64,000 nucleotides of DNA from Sandaracinaceae bacterium (GCA_016706685.1 JADJJE010000005.1:186001-250000); one strand, 5' to 3'; shown: positions 46,506 to 54,893, counted from the first letter of the stretch. Numbers and translations: made by a program. Notes: generated by a model from the letters alone, not told the origin.

Positions 46506-47372
46506 TCAGCGCGGCGGGTCTGCGCTGAGGCCCAGGCAGTCGAGGTAGGTGATGCGGTTCGGGATCGCTCGCTGGATGGCGGCGGCGGTCGCGGCCGGGA
46601 TGCGGTCGGACCAGAAGCGCAGGGCCAGATAGGGCCCCAAGGTCTCTGCGAGATCCTCGCGCTGTGGGTTGTCGCGAGCGTACGTGGACAGGGCCACTCC
46701 ATCGGCGCGCTGCGCTTCCTGCCAGCGGGCGGTGGTTGCGTGGTAGGCGTCCATGGACGTGTGCGTGGACTCGTGGAGCAAGATCTCCTCGAGGACACCG
46801 TCGCGCACGTAGTCGGTGCCTTGGGCCGTGTGGATCAGCAGGTTCTCGTTGCCGCCGCCGAACGGAAAGTGGCCTGCGTGAATCCACATCGTGCGGAGGT
46901 CGCGGAAGAGGAACGCGGGCAGGCGGCCCACCGCGGTCGCGTAGAAGCGCGCCTCGGTCTCGGCCTGCTGCGGCGTGAACTCGGGATTCACCTGCACTTC
47001 GACGTGGACCGTGGTGCCGAAGCGTGCGTCGAACACATGCGCGTTCACCGGATTGAAGCTGTTGGTGCGGCGGTCGAACATCGTGCGCTGCGCTCTGCCC
47101 GTGTAGGTGAGCGAAACCAGGCTGCTGGGGTCGGCGTCGGTGAGCATGTTCGGATCGATGAACGACGTGCCGCTGAACGGCGGGTCGGACGCGGGTCGCG
47201 TCACTGCTGCGAAGGGACCGTGGCATGCGACGGCATCGATGGGCTGCCGGCTGTCTGGAGCGGCAGCCATGGGCTCGGCGGTGCCGACGGGCGGCGCGGC
47301 GCCCACGGGCCGTGTACATGCGGCGAGTGCGAGGATCACGATCGCGGGGTGGAGCTTGGGGGTAGGCGTCAC
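46506..47372 (-). CDS. Putative HExxH metallopeptidase lipoprotein
   Basis: 288 aa from GTG with TATGGT six bases upstream. Signal peptide with lipobox LAACTR (Cys ~19). The motif EEILLHESTHTSMDAYH contains H200-E-S-T-H204, a zincin-type HExxH followed by Asp and His that could serve as further ligands. QVNPEFTPQQAETEARFYATAVGRLPAFLFRDLRTMWIHAG precedes it. The last ~80 residues are helical. No named peptidase family is recognised. It converges on the FadH-like gene with a 3-bp gap. Confidence 0.65.
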   Translation of the reverse strand: MTPTPKLHPAIVILALAACTRPVGAAPPVGTAEPMAAAPDSRQPIDAVACHGPFAAVTRPASDPPFSGTSFIDPNMLTDADPSSLVSLTYTGRAQRTMFDRRTNSFNPVNAHVFDARFGTTVHVEVQVNPEFTPQQAETEARFYATAVGRLPAFLFRDLRTMWIHAGHFPFGGGNENLLIHTAQGTDYVRDGVLEEILLHESTHTSMDAYHATTARWQEAQRADGVALSTYARDNPQREDLAETLGPYLALRFWSDRIPAATAAAIQRAIPNRITYLDCLGLSADPPR

Positions 47373-47378
47373 CGGCAG

Positions 47379-47384
47379 ACCATA
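47379..47384 (-). promoter_or_regulatory. Putative -10 hexamer (leaderless type)
   Basis: TATGGT, six bases before the GTG at 47372 on the minus strand; no Shine-Dalgarno in between. Confidence 0.4.
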
Positions 47385-47514
47385 CCGGAAGCGGGACGAA
47401 CGCCTCGTGGGAGAAGTCTGCCGAAGAGGTCACGAAACAGAGGACGCCAGAGCCCGAGGCGTATGCGCTAAGCTGGTGCGGCATCCCCCACGGCAACGAA
47501 CCAAGGCCCCCACC

Positions 47515-48453
47515 ATGATGCTTCGCGCCACCTCGAGCCTGCTGAGCCTCGCGCTCCTGACCAGCGCGGGCTGCTCCGACGCCACCAACAGCGGAAGCGA
47601 CGGCGGCGCACGCGACGGAGGCACGCGCGACCTGGGCAGCCGCGACGCCAGCCAAGACGGCTCGGTGTGGGCGCGCTCGGGCTGCAAGCGCGGCATCGCC
47701 TATGGGCACCACACGGTGGCTGACCTCACCGCTATCCAGTCGAGCGTGGCCTGGTGGTACAACTGGGCCGACCGCCCCGACGTGGACCTGCGCGACGGCG
47801 CCTACCGCACGGCGGGCGTGGAGTACCTGCCCATGATCTGGGGGGCCACCTTCGACGCCGACGACGTCATCGCGAACATCCCCGCCGACACCGAGTGGCT
47901 GCTGGGCTTCAACGAGCCCAACTTCGGGTCCCAAGCCGACATCTCCGCCAGCGCCGCCGCTGCGCTGTGGCCCGAGGTGGAGCGCGTGGCCGACACGCTG
48001 GGGCTCTCCATCGTGTCGCCCGCCGTGAACTTCTGCGGTGGCGACTGCCAGGACACCAGCCCCTTCGACTACCTGGACGACTTCTTCGCCGCCTGCGACG
48101 GCTGCCGCGTGGACGCCGTGGCCTTCCACATCTACGTGGGCTGCAACCCCGCGGGGGACAACAAGGCCGAGTGGCTCATCAACCACATCGAGACCTACAA
48201 GGCGCGCTTCTCGCAGCCCCTCTGGCTCACCGAGTTCGCCTGCGACGACGCCGGCAGCTTCGCCGACCAGGTGGCCTTCATGGAAGACGCCGTGGCGTAC
48301 CTCGAGAGCGAGCCACGCATCGCGCGCTACGCGTGGTTCTCCGGACGCTTCGAGGGCATCCCCTACGTGGACCTGCTGGGCGACGACGGCGAGCTCACAC
48401 CGCTCGGCGAGGCCTATGTGAACGCCCCGACGGGCGCGGGCTGCGTGGAGTAG
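47515..48453 (+). CDS. Glycoside hydrolase-like lipoprotein (GH128 / Asl1 catalytic domain)
   Basis: 312 aa. Signal peptide and lipobox SAGCSD (Cys ~21), then a DGGxRDxGSRDASQDGS linker typical of this group's surface lipoproteins. The TIM-barrel domain begins KRGIAYGHHT and has WWYNWAD, LLGFNEPNFGSQ (acid/base Glu134), VDAVAFHIYVGC and PLWLTEFACDD (nucleophile Glu240), which are the GH128 beta-1,3-glucanase positions. Probably attacks fungal or algal beta-glucan at the cell surface. The start is one of two adjacent ATGs. Confidence 0.85.
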   Translation: MMLRATSSLLSLALLTSAGCSDATNSGSDGGARDGGTRDLGSRDASQDGSVWARSGCKRGIAYGHHTVADLTAIQSSVAWWYNWADRPDVDLRDGAYRTAGVEYLPMIWGATFDADDVIANIPADTEWLLGFNEPNFGSQADISASAAAALWPEVERVADTLGLSIVSPAVNFCGGDCQDTSPFDYLDDFFAACDGCRVDAVAFHIYVGCNPAGDNKAEWLINHIETYKARFSQPLWLTEFACDDAGSFADQVAFMEDAVAYLESEPRIARYAWFSGRFEGIPYVDLLGDDGELTPLGEAYVNAPTGAGCVE

Positions 48454-48462
48454 GCCCTAGGG

Positions 48463-48483
48463 CGCGGGGCGCTACTGCCCGCG
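48463..48483. terminator. GC hairpin between convergent genes
   Basis: CGCGGG and CCCGCG form a 6-bp stem with a 9-base loop, ten bases after the glycoside hydrolase stop. No T-tract, so only a weak terminator candidate. Confidence 0.3.
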
Positions 48484-48537
48484 GATCCAGCCTTCCTCCT
48501 CCGCCAAGAAGCCCGTCACGTCTACCTCGGGGCGGAC

Positions 48538-50094
48538 CTACTCGAAGATCGTCGGCAGCACCCCCTCCGCGCCGTAGCGCGTGCGCATCGCGCGCCACAG
48601 GCCGTGGTCGAACATGGTCTCGAACTCGGCTTCGGTGCTCAGCACGTCCACGTACGTGTGCAGGAAGCCGCCGCGGTCGCGCACCATCGCCTCGAGCTCG
48701 CGCACCTTGGTGATGGTGGGGTAGTTCTCTGCGCCTTCGCGGATGGCGCGCGGGAACCCGTAGATGCCGAAGTTCAGGTAGAGGGCGCTGCGCTCCTGCT
48801 GGTCCCACGGCTGGCCATGCTGCCCCTTCACGCGGACCATGCCGCCACGGTCCACCACGCGGCACGGATAGACGAGCAACGGGTAGATCTCGAAGGTCTG
48901 GTCCACGTGGGTCAGCATCTCGCGCAGGTGCTCGGCGGGGAACGCGAAGTCCTGGTAGATCTGCTTGCGCAACGCCCGCTCCCGCTCGCCCTCGGGCCGC
49001 AGCGACTTGAGCACGCGCAGGTTGGGCGGCAGCGTCCAGCCGAGCGTGTTGCGGAACCACCTCTCGTTGGCCGTGGGCAGCAGCTGCCCGAGCGTCATGC
49101 ACATGCTGCGCTCGTGCCGCATCAGGAACGAGTAGGTCGGAACGAGCTCCTCCACGCGGGAGCCGGCGGGGAGCGCGAGCATGCTCTCCACGTGCTTGAA
49201 GAAGAAGGGCTTGCGCCAGTGGTTCACGTCGTTGATGGGCAGCCGGCCGCTGGCCACCTCGTCGGGAGAGGCCAGGTAGCCCTCGAGGATCACGGCGCGG
49301 TGGCGACCGAAGACCTGCGCTTCCAGGAAGAACGGCGGCGAGTCCAGCCGGAGCAGGCGCTCGTGCTCGCGGCAGTACTCGTCCAGGTCGAAGAAGGGGC
49401 GGTACACCAAGCGCACGTGCGTGGGGGCCGGGATCACGCGCAGCTCGAGGGCCACCAACAAGCCCAGCGTGCCGTGGCTCCACGGGAGCGCGCGGAAGAG
49501 GTCGGCGTGCTCGCCATCGCGCGTGACGCGGAGGATCTCGCCGTGCGCGGTCACCAGCTCGTAGGCCTCGACCGTGTCGTGCACGAGCCCCGACACGTGC
49601 GAGTGGGTGGTCATGCCGATGGCCAGCACCAGCCCGCCCAGCGTGGCGTCCTCCATCTCGATGGTGGCCTCGAGCTGCAGCCCCTGCGCGTCGAGGTAGG
49701 TGGCGACCTCGCCGGTAGTGGCGAAGGGCTCCACGTGCACGGTGCCGCGCTCGCGGTTCACGCCGAGGATGGCGCGCAGGTCCCCCATCTGAACCGTGGA
49801 CGCGCGCGACTTGTCCGTGGCACGCGTGTTCAGCGAAGCGTTGGGCTTGCGGTCGGTGCGCAGGGGACCCACCGCCGCTGCGCCCTCGCGCGCGCGCTTG
49901 TCGGCGTACTGCTTCACCTCGCTGGCCACACGGCTCACGCGCGCACTGTGCGCCGCCGGGTCGGGGAGCGTTGCGCCTGCGCTCGAAGCTCTCGACCACC
50001 GAGTAGGCCTTGCCGAGCGGGCAACACGCTCGGAGATCAAGAGCAGCTCACGGTGCTGCTCCACCCACGCTTCGAGCCGGCTGTCGTTCTTCAT
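48538..50094 (-). CDS. DHCR24-like FAD-binding oxidoreductase
   Basis: 518 aa, resembling eukaryotic delta-24-sterol reductase along its length. FAD domain: VQMGDLRAILGVNRERGTVHVEPFATTGEVATYL, ATLGGLVLAIGMTTHSHVSGLVHDTVEAYELVTAHGEILRVT, LFRALPWSHGTLGLLVALELRVIPA. C-terminal region: NHWRKPFFFKHVE and LYLNFGIYGFPRA. Human DHCR24 reduces the C24 double bond of the sterol side chain using NADPH. Bacterial homologues need not act on sterols. It is last in a five-gene operon, its ATG overlapping the SDR stop by four bases. Residues ~25-41 appear to be read in the wrong frame between two compensating indels (see findings). Confidence 0.85.
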   Translation of the reverse strand: MKNDSRLEAWVEQHRELLLISERVARSARPTRWSRASSAGATLPDPAAHSARVSRVASEVKQYADKRAREGAAAVGPLRTDRKPNASLNTRATDKSRASTVQMGDLRAILGVNRERGTVHVEPFATTGEVATYLDAQGLQLEATIEMEDATLGGLVLAIGMTTHSHVSGLVHDTVEAYELVTAHGEILRVTRDGEHADLFRALPWSHGTLGLLVALELRVIPAPTHVRLVYRPFFDLDEYCREHERLLRLDSPPFFLEAQVFGRHRAVILEGYLASPDEVASGRLPINDVNHWRKPFFFKHVESMLALPAGSRVEELVPTYSFLMRHERSMCMTLGQLLPTANERWFRNTLGWTLPPNLRVLKSLRPEGERERALRKQIYQDFAFPAEHLREMLTHVDQTFEIYPLLVYPCRVVDRGGMVRVKGQHGQPWDQQERSALYLNFGIYGFPRAIREGAENYPTITKVRELEAMVRDRGGFLHTYVDVLSTEAEFETMFDHGLWRAMRTRYGAEGVLPTIFE

Positions 50095-50969
50095 GGTGTC
50101 CTCGGGCGGTGGGCTGCGGAGTCGGGCTCCCAGCGGTACAGCTTCTTCAGGATCGCTTCGCGTAACGACGCGGGCATGCCCCCGAGGGTCAGCGCTGCCA
50201 CGCGTGACGAGAACGGCACGAAGTAGCGCTCCTGGGGACGCTTGGCGTTGGCGGCCTTCAGCACCACGCGTGCCACCGCGTCCGGCGAGATGGCGCGCAC
50301 GAGCTGAGTCTGAGCGAACCCGTCGAGGCGCTCGAGGTAGGCCTGATACGGATTGGCTCGGTCTTCACGGGCCTCGCGCCCTGCTTCGCGCGCCTTGTCG
50401 AACGTGGGCGTGTCCACGAAGCCCGGGATGATCACGGAGAGCTGCACGTTCCACGGCGCGAGCTCGATGCGAAGCGCGCGCGTGGCCGCCTCCATGCCCG
50501 CTTTGGTCGCGGCGTAGGCGCTGGTGACGGGCGACGCCACGTAGCGCGTGAGGGAGCTCATGTTGATCACGCGGCCGCCACCACGCGAGCGCCACATGGG
50601 CGTGAGCTCCCCCACCAGCTGCATGCCGGCCAGCAGGTTCACGTCGAACACGTGGCGGAGCGCGTCGCGGTCCATCTGCTCGAGCGGGAACGGCGGCCCG
50701 TAGCCCGCGTTGTTCACCAGCAGGTCCACCTCCCCGAAGCGTTCGAGCGCGCTCTGGGCGAGGTGGGTGGTGTCGGCGCCCTCAGCGAGATCGGCCGCGA
50801 CCACGTGAGCCTTCGCGCCATGCGCTTCGACGGCGCGCGCGAGCTCGTGCAGCAGTTCCTCGCGGCGAGCCGAGAGCACCACGTCGAAGCCGCCCTGCGC
50901 GAGCTGCAGCGCGGTGGCGTAGCCGATGCCCGACGACGCCCCCGTAACGATGGCGACACGCCGGCTCAC
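50091..50969 (-). CDS. Short-chain dehydrogenase/reductase
   Basis: 292-aa classical SDR: cofactor motif VTGASSGIG (8-16), NNAG (LVNNAGYGPPFP, ~85), Ser in NMSSLT, and catalytic Tyr152-x3-Lys156 (SAYAATKAG). Arg at positions 3 and 4 and no acidic residue after strand 2 (VVLSARREELL) favour NADPH. Substrate unknown; the neighbours suggest a lipid or sterol-like alcohol/ketone. The GTG start overlaps the TetR stop (GTGA), and its own stop overlaps the next ATG. Confidence 0.92.
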   Translation of the reverse strand: MSRRVAIVTGASSGIGYATALQLAQGGFDVVLSARREELLHELARAVEAHGAKAHVVAADLAEGADTTHLAQSALERFGEVDLLVNNAGYGPPFPLEQMDRDALRHVFDVNLLAGMQLVGELTPMWRSRGGGRVINMSSLTRYVASPVTSAYAATKAGMEAATRALRIELAPWNVQLSVIIPGFVDTPTFDKAREAGREAREDRANPYQAYLERLDGFAQTQLVRAISPDAVARVVLKAANAKRPQERYFVPFSSRVAALTLGGMPASLREAILKKLYRWEPDSAAHRPRTP

Positions 50970-51700
50970 GAAGGCACCCCCGTGCTCGTCACAGGTCGGG
51001 GCCCGACGAGTCCTGGTCCCACGCGCCCCACCAGCGAGGCGCGGCTCGGCGCAGCGAGGGCACCCGCCACGTAGTCCACCAGCTGCTCGGCGAAGCGCGT
51101 GACGCGGGCGGCGCGGGCGTCTCCCTCGAGGTCGCGCACCTCGAGCTCGGCCGCCGCCGTGGCCTGCACCATCTGCCCCGCCATGAGGAAGATGCGGGTG
51201 CCGAGGACGTCTTCGGGGATGGACGAGAGCGCGCGGCGCAGGTGCGAGACGGTCTCGAAGAAGGCGTCGTTCCAAGGACGCGGCGTGGCCAGCGCGCCCT
51301 TCGCTTCGCCGCGCGCGAAGAGCTCGCCCATGAAGCGCACGTAGCTGGACCCGCGCTCCACATCCAGCAGCTGCTCGACCATGGGCACGACCAGCGCCAC
51401 CACCAGGTCTTCCACGCTCGGCTTGCCCTTGGTGCGCCCGAGGGCCTCTTCGAGCAACGCGCGGCGTCGCTGGTTGAGGGGCGTCATGCGCGCCTCGACG
51501 ATGGCGTCGATCAACAGCTCGCGGGTGCCGAAGTGGTACTGGAGCGCATTGCAGTTGCGCTGCCCGGCCTCGGTCGCGACGCGGCGCAGCGACACCGCGT
51601 CGATGCCCTCGAGCGCGAACAGCCGCTCGGCCGTCTCCAGCAGCTTCGTGCGGGTGTCCGCGCTGCGCGTGTTGGGGCGGCGACCGGCGGTGCTCGTCAC
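50966..51700 (-). CDS. TetR-family regulator inside the operon
   Basis: 244 aa. HTH at ~17-63: RTKLLETAERLFALEGIDAVSLRRVATEAGQRNCNALQYHFGTRELL. The C-terminal effector domain (VVPMVEQLLDVERGSSYVRFMGELFARGE...) is of the type often seen with acyl-CoA or lipid ligands. It is the third gene of the operon with 4-nt overlaps on both sides, so it is made in proportion to the enzymes. A palindrome at the operon promoter (54174-54191) is its probable autoregulatory site. Confidence 0.9.
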   Translation of the reverse strand: MTSTAGRRPNTRSADTRTKLLETAERLFALEGIDAVSLRRVATEAGQRNCNALQYHFGTRELLIDAIVEARMTPLNQRRRALLEEALGRTKGKPSVEDLVVALVVPMVEQLLDVERGSSYVRFMGELFARGEAKGALATPRPWNDAFFETVSHLRRALSSIPEDVLGTRIFLMAGQMVQATAAAELEVRDLEGDARAARVTRFAEQLVDYVAGALAAPSRASLVGRVGPGLVGPRPVTSTGVPS

Positions 51701-52302
51701 GACACGTCCGCTAGCTTCACGCGGTGAAACTCGACATCGAGTTCGTCTTCGCTCAGCAGGGCACGCAGCGCGATCTGGCCTGCCGCGAGGCCTGCCGTGT
51801 CGAGCCAGTTCGGGACCCCCGGGTCGCGCGCGGCGATCACGATGCGGAAGGTGCCGTCGGCGTCGAGCGTGACCTGGGCCGAGTTGAGCGACACCCGCCG
51901 GAAGCGGTAGTCGGGGGACTCGAGCCAGCGGTTGAAGACCTGCACCGACCAGTAGCGCGCGCGCGGCGCCGTGCCCGTCACGATCACCGCCTCGTCGTCG
52001 GCCAGCTCGAAGGAGGCGCCCGTGTAGTCGATGTCGGGCGTGGGCATGTGGCCCAGGATCACGCTCGGGTCGATGCTCTCGAGCAGCGCCTCGTTGCGGG
52101 CCATGCGCTCCGCATCGACCTCACCGTCCACCACCTCGCCGCCTTTGCGCATGCGCGCGTCGGTGACGGGGTTCATCAGCGCAAAGACCGACAGCGAAGC
52201 CGAGAGATCGGCCGTGTCGATGACGTACTGACCCACCCGCGCAAACTTCTCCGCCAGCTCTGCCTCGGTCAGGGGCCCTGGCGCGGGCATGTCCGCCGGC
52301 AC
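51697..52302 (-). CDS. DUF1214 protein, C-terminal part (frameshifted)
   Basis: Contains the DUF1214 core: GTAPRARYWSVQVFNRWLESPDYRFRRVSLNSAQVTLDADGTFRIVIAARDPGVPNWLDTAG. The frame is open upstream of the listed start (FTIERVPADMPAPG), in register with the other half. One added base in the 4-base run at 52318-52321 joins the two into a 391-aa protein. The stop overlaps the TetR start by four bases. Function of DUF1214 is not established. Confidence 0.75.
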   Translation of the reverse strand: MPADMPAPGPLTEAELAEKFARVGQYVIDTADLSASLSVFALMNPVTDARMRKGGEVVDGEVDAERMARNEALLESIDPSVILGHMPTPDIDYTGASFELADDEAVIVTGTAPRARYWSVQVFNRWLESPDYRFRRVSLNSAQVTLDADGTFRIVIAARDPGVPNWLDTAGLAAGQIALRALLSEDELDVEFHRVKLADVS

Positions 52303-52871
52303 GCGCTCGATGGTGAAGGGGCGCGCGTCTCCCGCTGCCGATCGAAGAAGTACTGGCGCACCAGCATGGCGTACGCCCGCTCTGGCAGCTCTAGCCAGTG
52401 CTTGGCCCCCGCGGGGCGCTCGGCCGACAGGTGGATCTCGAAGCTGCCATCCTCGCCCAGCTCGAGCTCCGCGTCCGACAGGTTGCTGCCGACTTCGATG
52501 CCCCCCTCCTCGGCGCGGCTGTAGACGCAGAAGCCCAGATAGGTGACGTCGGTCTTGCGCCCGCGGATCACGTACTGCTCACGCGGATCGAGCGCCACGT
52601 AGTCGTAGTCGGTGTCGGGGTTGTCCCCCAGGAACTTCTTGGTGGGCGACAGCATGCGCGTCAGCTGAGGGCGCAGCGGGTCGTCGCTCTCGAGGTGCAT
52701 CTCGAGCGACGAGCGCAGCACGCGCGTGAGGTAGCGAAACCCCTCGGCCCGCTCGCGCTCGGACTGGGCGCCCTTCGGCCCCGTCACCACCGAGGCGGCC
52801 TCGCGCAGCTGGTCTAGCAGGCTCAGGAAGGCGCGCTCACTCACGCTGGTCATCACGGGTTCTGTGCTCAT
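52269..52871 (-). CDS. DUF1214 protein, N-terminal part (frameshifted)
   Basis: Residues 1-~180 are coherent: helical start (SERAFLSLLDQLREAASVV), then a first beta-rich repeat QYVIRGRKTDVTYLGFCVYSRAEEGG...FEIHLSAERPAGAKHWLELPERAYAMLVRQYFFDR that parallels the DUF1214 core of the second half. After TRAP the frame is lost; the last ~18 residues (SPSSACRRTCPRQGP) are out of frame. The ATG overlaps the sulfotransferase stop by four bases. Either a sequencing indel or a recent inactivating deletion. Confidence 0.75.
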   Translation of the reverse strand: MSTEPVMTSVSERAFLSLLDQLREAASVVTGPKGAQSERERAEGFRYLTRVLRSSLEMHLESDDPLRPQLTRMLSPTKKFLGDNPDTDYDYVALDPREQYVIRGRKTDVTYLGFCVYSRAEEGGIEVGSNLSDAELELGEDGSFEIHLSAERPAGAKHWLELPERAYAMLVRQYFFDRQRETRAPSPSSACRRTCPRQGP

Positions 52872-54145
52872 GGCTGGCTCGTTCTCGCTGCGGGCGCTTG
52901 GCCCACGTCGTATCCATGGCGCGCGCGATACGCGCCGAACTTCTCGGCCACCCCGGCCGCGTTCAGCCCGAACATCTCGAGCGAGTACTGATGCTGCCCA
53001 TGCACGCCGCGGGGGTGCGCCGCGAGATATGCGCGCATGACGTCCACGGTGGACGGCACGAGGGGCATCTGGAAGTGCGCGTACACCCGCTCCACCACGG
53101 CGATGGGGTCCGCGAGCAGCTCCTCGAAGTGCACGTCGGTGAACTGCTGGGCGAGGTCCGGGCGTTGGTCGCGGCTCGCCATGGTGCGTGTGAGCGCGCT
53201 GCCCCAGTACTCCACTTGCGCCGCGCCCAGCGCGTGCGGGTCCAGCCCGTCGCTGCCAAAGCCCCGCACCACGTGGTGCAAGCTCGAGACCGAGGGGATG
53301 ACCTCGACCGGGTCGCGGTGCGTCTGGATGACGCGCGCGTCGGGGTACATGGCGAGGAGCGCGTCCAGCTGACCCAGGTGCGCCGGCGACTTCAGCACCC
53401 AGCGCTCACGCCGAAAGCGCGACTGGAGGTGCTGCAGGAAGAAGCGATGAAAGTGGTAGGCCGGCGCGAGATCCGCCTGCGTGCACCACTGCACGTAGCT
53501 GGGCACGTGGAAGCTGAGCGGGAACTGGTAGCTCCGGAAGCTGGGCGCCATCGTCACGAGGCACTCCTGCGGCAGCGTGGCGCCCATGGGATGAATGGCG
53601 TCCAGCGTGGGTACCATCCGGCGGAAGCGCGCGAGGTGCTGCTCGATGGGCGCGATGCGCGGGTCGTTCGCGTACGTCTCCGGCTCGGGCGGCGGACACG
53701 GGCGACTGAGTTCCCACATGACCGGCGAACGGCTCGACGGGTCGAGCGCGAGCAGCTCGTAGAGGATGGTGGTGCCGGTGCGCGGCAGCCCGAGCACGAA
53801 CAGCGGCCGCTCGATGCGCTCGCCGTCGACCTCCGGGTGGGCCTTGCGATGCGCCAGGAGCTCGAGCCGCACGCTGAGCGCGTCCACGATCTGCGTCTTT
53901 GCCGAGATGCGGCCAATGACATGCAGCTGGGCCTCGCGCTCGAGCGAGTCGATCAAGCACTCGAGCCCCTCGACGAAGTCCAGCGGGCCGAAGTCGTCGA
54001 AGCCCGTGCGCGCGACAGCCTCCGCGCGGAGAGCCTCGGCCGCCAAGCTGGGCCGCGGCCCGAGCGCCCGACCCGCGACCCGCCCCACCCCGTTGACGAG
54101 GCGCATGCCGAAGGGCCGGTGCGGTGGCGGCGGGAGGACAGTCAC
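52868..54145 (-). CDS. Sulfotransferase family protein
   Basis: 425 aa, transferring sulfate from PAPS to a hydroxyl acceptor. The 5'-phosphosulfate loop is LFVLGLPRTGTTILYELLALDP (~113-134) and the 3'-phosphate site is RWVLKSPAHLGQLDALLAMYPDARVIQTHRDPVEVIPSVSSL (~245-290). The N-terminal ~100 residues match the sulfotransferase_3-like group often found with lipid-modifying genes. First gene of the operon. The GTG start lies 28 bp downstream of a palindromic operator. Acceptor unknown. Confidence 0.9.
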   Translation of the reverse strand: MTVLPPPPHRPFGMRLVNGVGRVAGRALGPRPSLAAEALRAEAVARTGFDDFGPLDFVEGLECLIDSLEREAQLHVIGRISAKTQIVDALSVRLELLAHRKAHPEVDGERIERPLFVLGLPRTGTTILYELLALDPSSRSPVMWELSRPCPPPEPETYANDPRIAPIEQHLARFRRMVPTLDAIHPMGATLPQECLVTMAPSFRSYQFPLSFHVPSYVQWCTQADLAPAYHFHRFFLQHLQSRFRRERWVLKSPAHLGQLDALLAMYPDARVIQTHRDPVEVIPSVSSLHHVVRGFGSDGLDPHALGAAQVEYWGSALTRTMASRDQRPDLAQQFTDVHFEELLADPIAVVERVYAHFQMPLVPSTVDVMRAYLAAHPRGVHGQHQYSLEMFGLNAAGVAEKFGAYRARHGYDVGQAPAARTSQP

Positions 54146-54153
54146 GGACCCGC

Positions 54154-54182
54154 ACGATCGCGGCGGCGGCGATTTAAGTCAA
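54154..54182 (-). promoter_or_regulatory. Putative promoter of the sulfotransferase-DHCR24 operon
   Basis: Minus strand: -35 TTGACT (54177-54182), 17-bp spacer, weak -10 GATCGT (54154-54159), then eight bases to the GTG start. The -35 lies inside the palindrome at 54174-54191. Confidence 0.45.
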
Positions 54183-54191
54183 GTGCGTTAA
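54174..54191. promoter_or_regulatory. Probable TetR operator: TTAA-N2-CA-N2-TG-N2-TTAA
   Basis: An 18-bp palindrome, symmetrical at 12 of 18 positions, typical in size and form for TetR sites. It covers the -35 box of the operon that itself encodes a TetR protein. It is one of few AT-rich patches nearby. Confidence 0.5.
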
Positions 54192-54204
54192 CTCGGCGTT
54201 GGGC

Positions 54205-54783
54205 CTACAGCGTTGCGCTCGGCTCGACGGCCGCCCGCACCACGACGCTGGTGGCGCTCAGCTCGAGGCCCACGTCCGTGGCGGTCGCGCCCTCGGCCGC
54301 CAGGTGCTCGCGCTCTGCCGCGCTCAGCGGACGCACGTTGAGCGGCCCCTCCACCAGCGCCCGCCGCCCGCTCACGTCGCGAGGCAGGAAGAAAGCGTGC
54401 CCCGCCATCGGCACGCGAACCGCCCGCGCCTGCTCGTCGCGCAGCTCCATCCAGCAGCCCATGTTCTGACACACCGCGCTGATCTCGCCCTCGGTGCGCA
54501 CCACCTGCCCGGTGTAGGCCGCGGGGTCGTCGATCAGCGCGCTGAGCGCCACCGGCTCACGCTCACCAGCCAACGGCGCGCCGAACGCCTGCTCCCCGGC
54601 TCCCGTCGCCGCGGGAGCACCGGCTCCCGGCTCCGCGGCCGCAGCAGGCTCTGCCGCACCCGACGCCCCCGGAGCGCCGGTCGTCACCTCGGCGGCCGCA
54701 GCCCCAGGCGCCTCCGCAGGCCGCCCACAGCCCATCACGCTCATCACGCCAACCACACACCACGACCGAAGCTCACGAGTCAT
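54205..54783 (-). CDS. DUF4920 lipoprotein
   Basis: 192 aa. Lipobox SVMGCGR (Cys ~19), a ~50-residue Ala/Gly/Pro/Glu linker, then the DUF4920 domain: FGAPLAGEREPVALSALIDDPAAYTGQVVRTEGEISAVCQNMGCWMELRDEQARAVRVPMAGHAFFLP. The CxxxGCW motif is the family hallmark and may bind metal. It is OB-fold-like and acts in the envelope; role unknown. TATCTC seven bases before ATG, as before the symporter gene. The stop lies 13 bp upstream of the operator of the next operon. Confidence 0.85.
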   Translation of the reverse strand: MTRELRSWCVVGVMSVMGCGRPAEAPGAAAAEVTTGAPGASGAAEPAAAAEPGAGAPAATGAGEQAFGAPLAGEREPVALSALIDDPAAYTGQVVRTEGEISAVCQNMGCWMELRDEQARAVRVPMAGHAFFLPRDVSGRRALVEGPLNVRPLSAAEREHLAAEGATATDVGLELSATSVVVRAAVEPSATL

Positions 54784-54893
54784 GAGCGATGAGATACCAG
54801 ACTCGTCGCCGCCGTGCAGCGCCCGGGGGTCGGATACCGTCGCGCGATGAGCTACCCTGCGCGTTCACCCCGAGCTGTTGCGAGGCTGGACGA

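Noticed and set aside
51697..52871. Two separate DUF1214 genes by duplication
   Set aside because: The halves are different segments joined by a single-base correction; a 34-base overlap in different frames fits a frameshift better than two genes.
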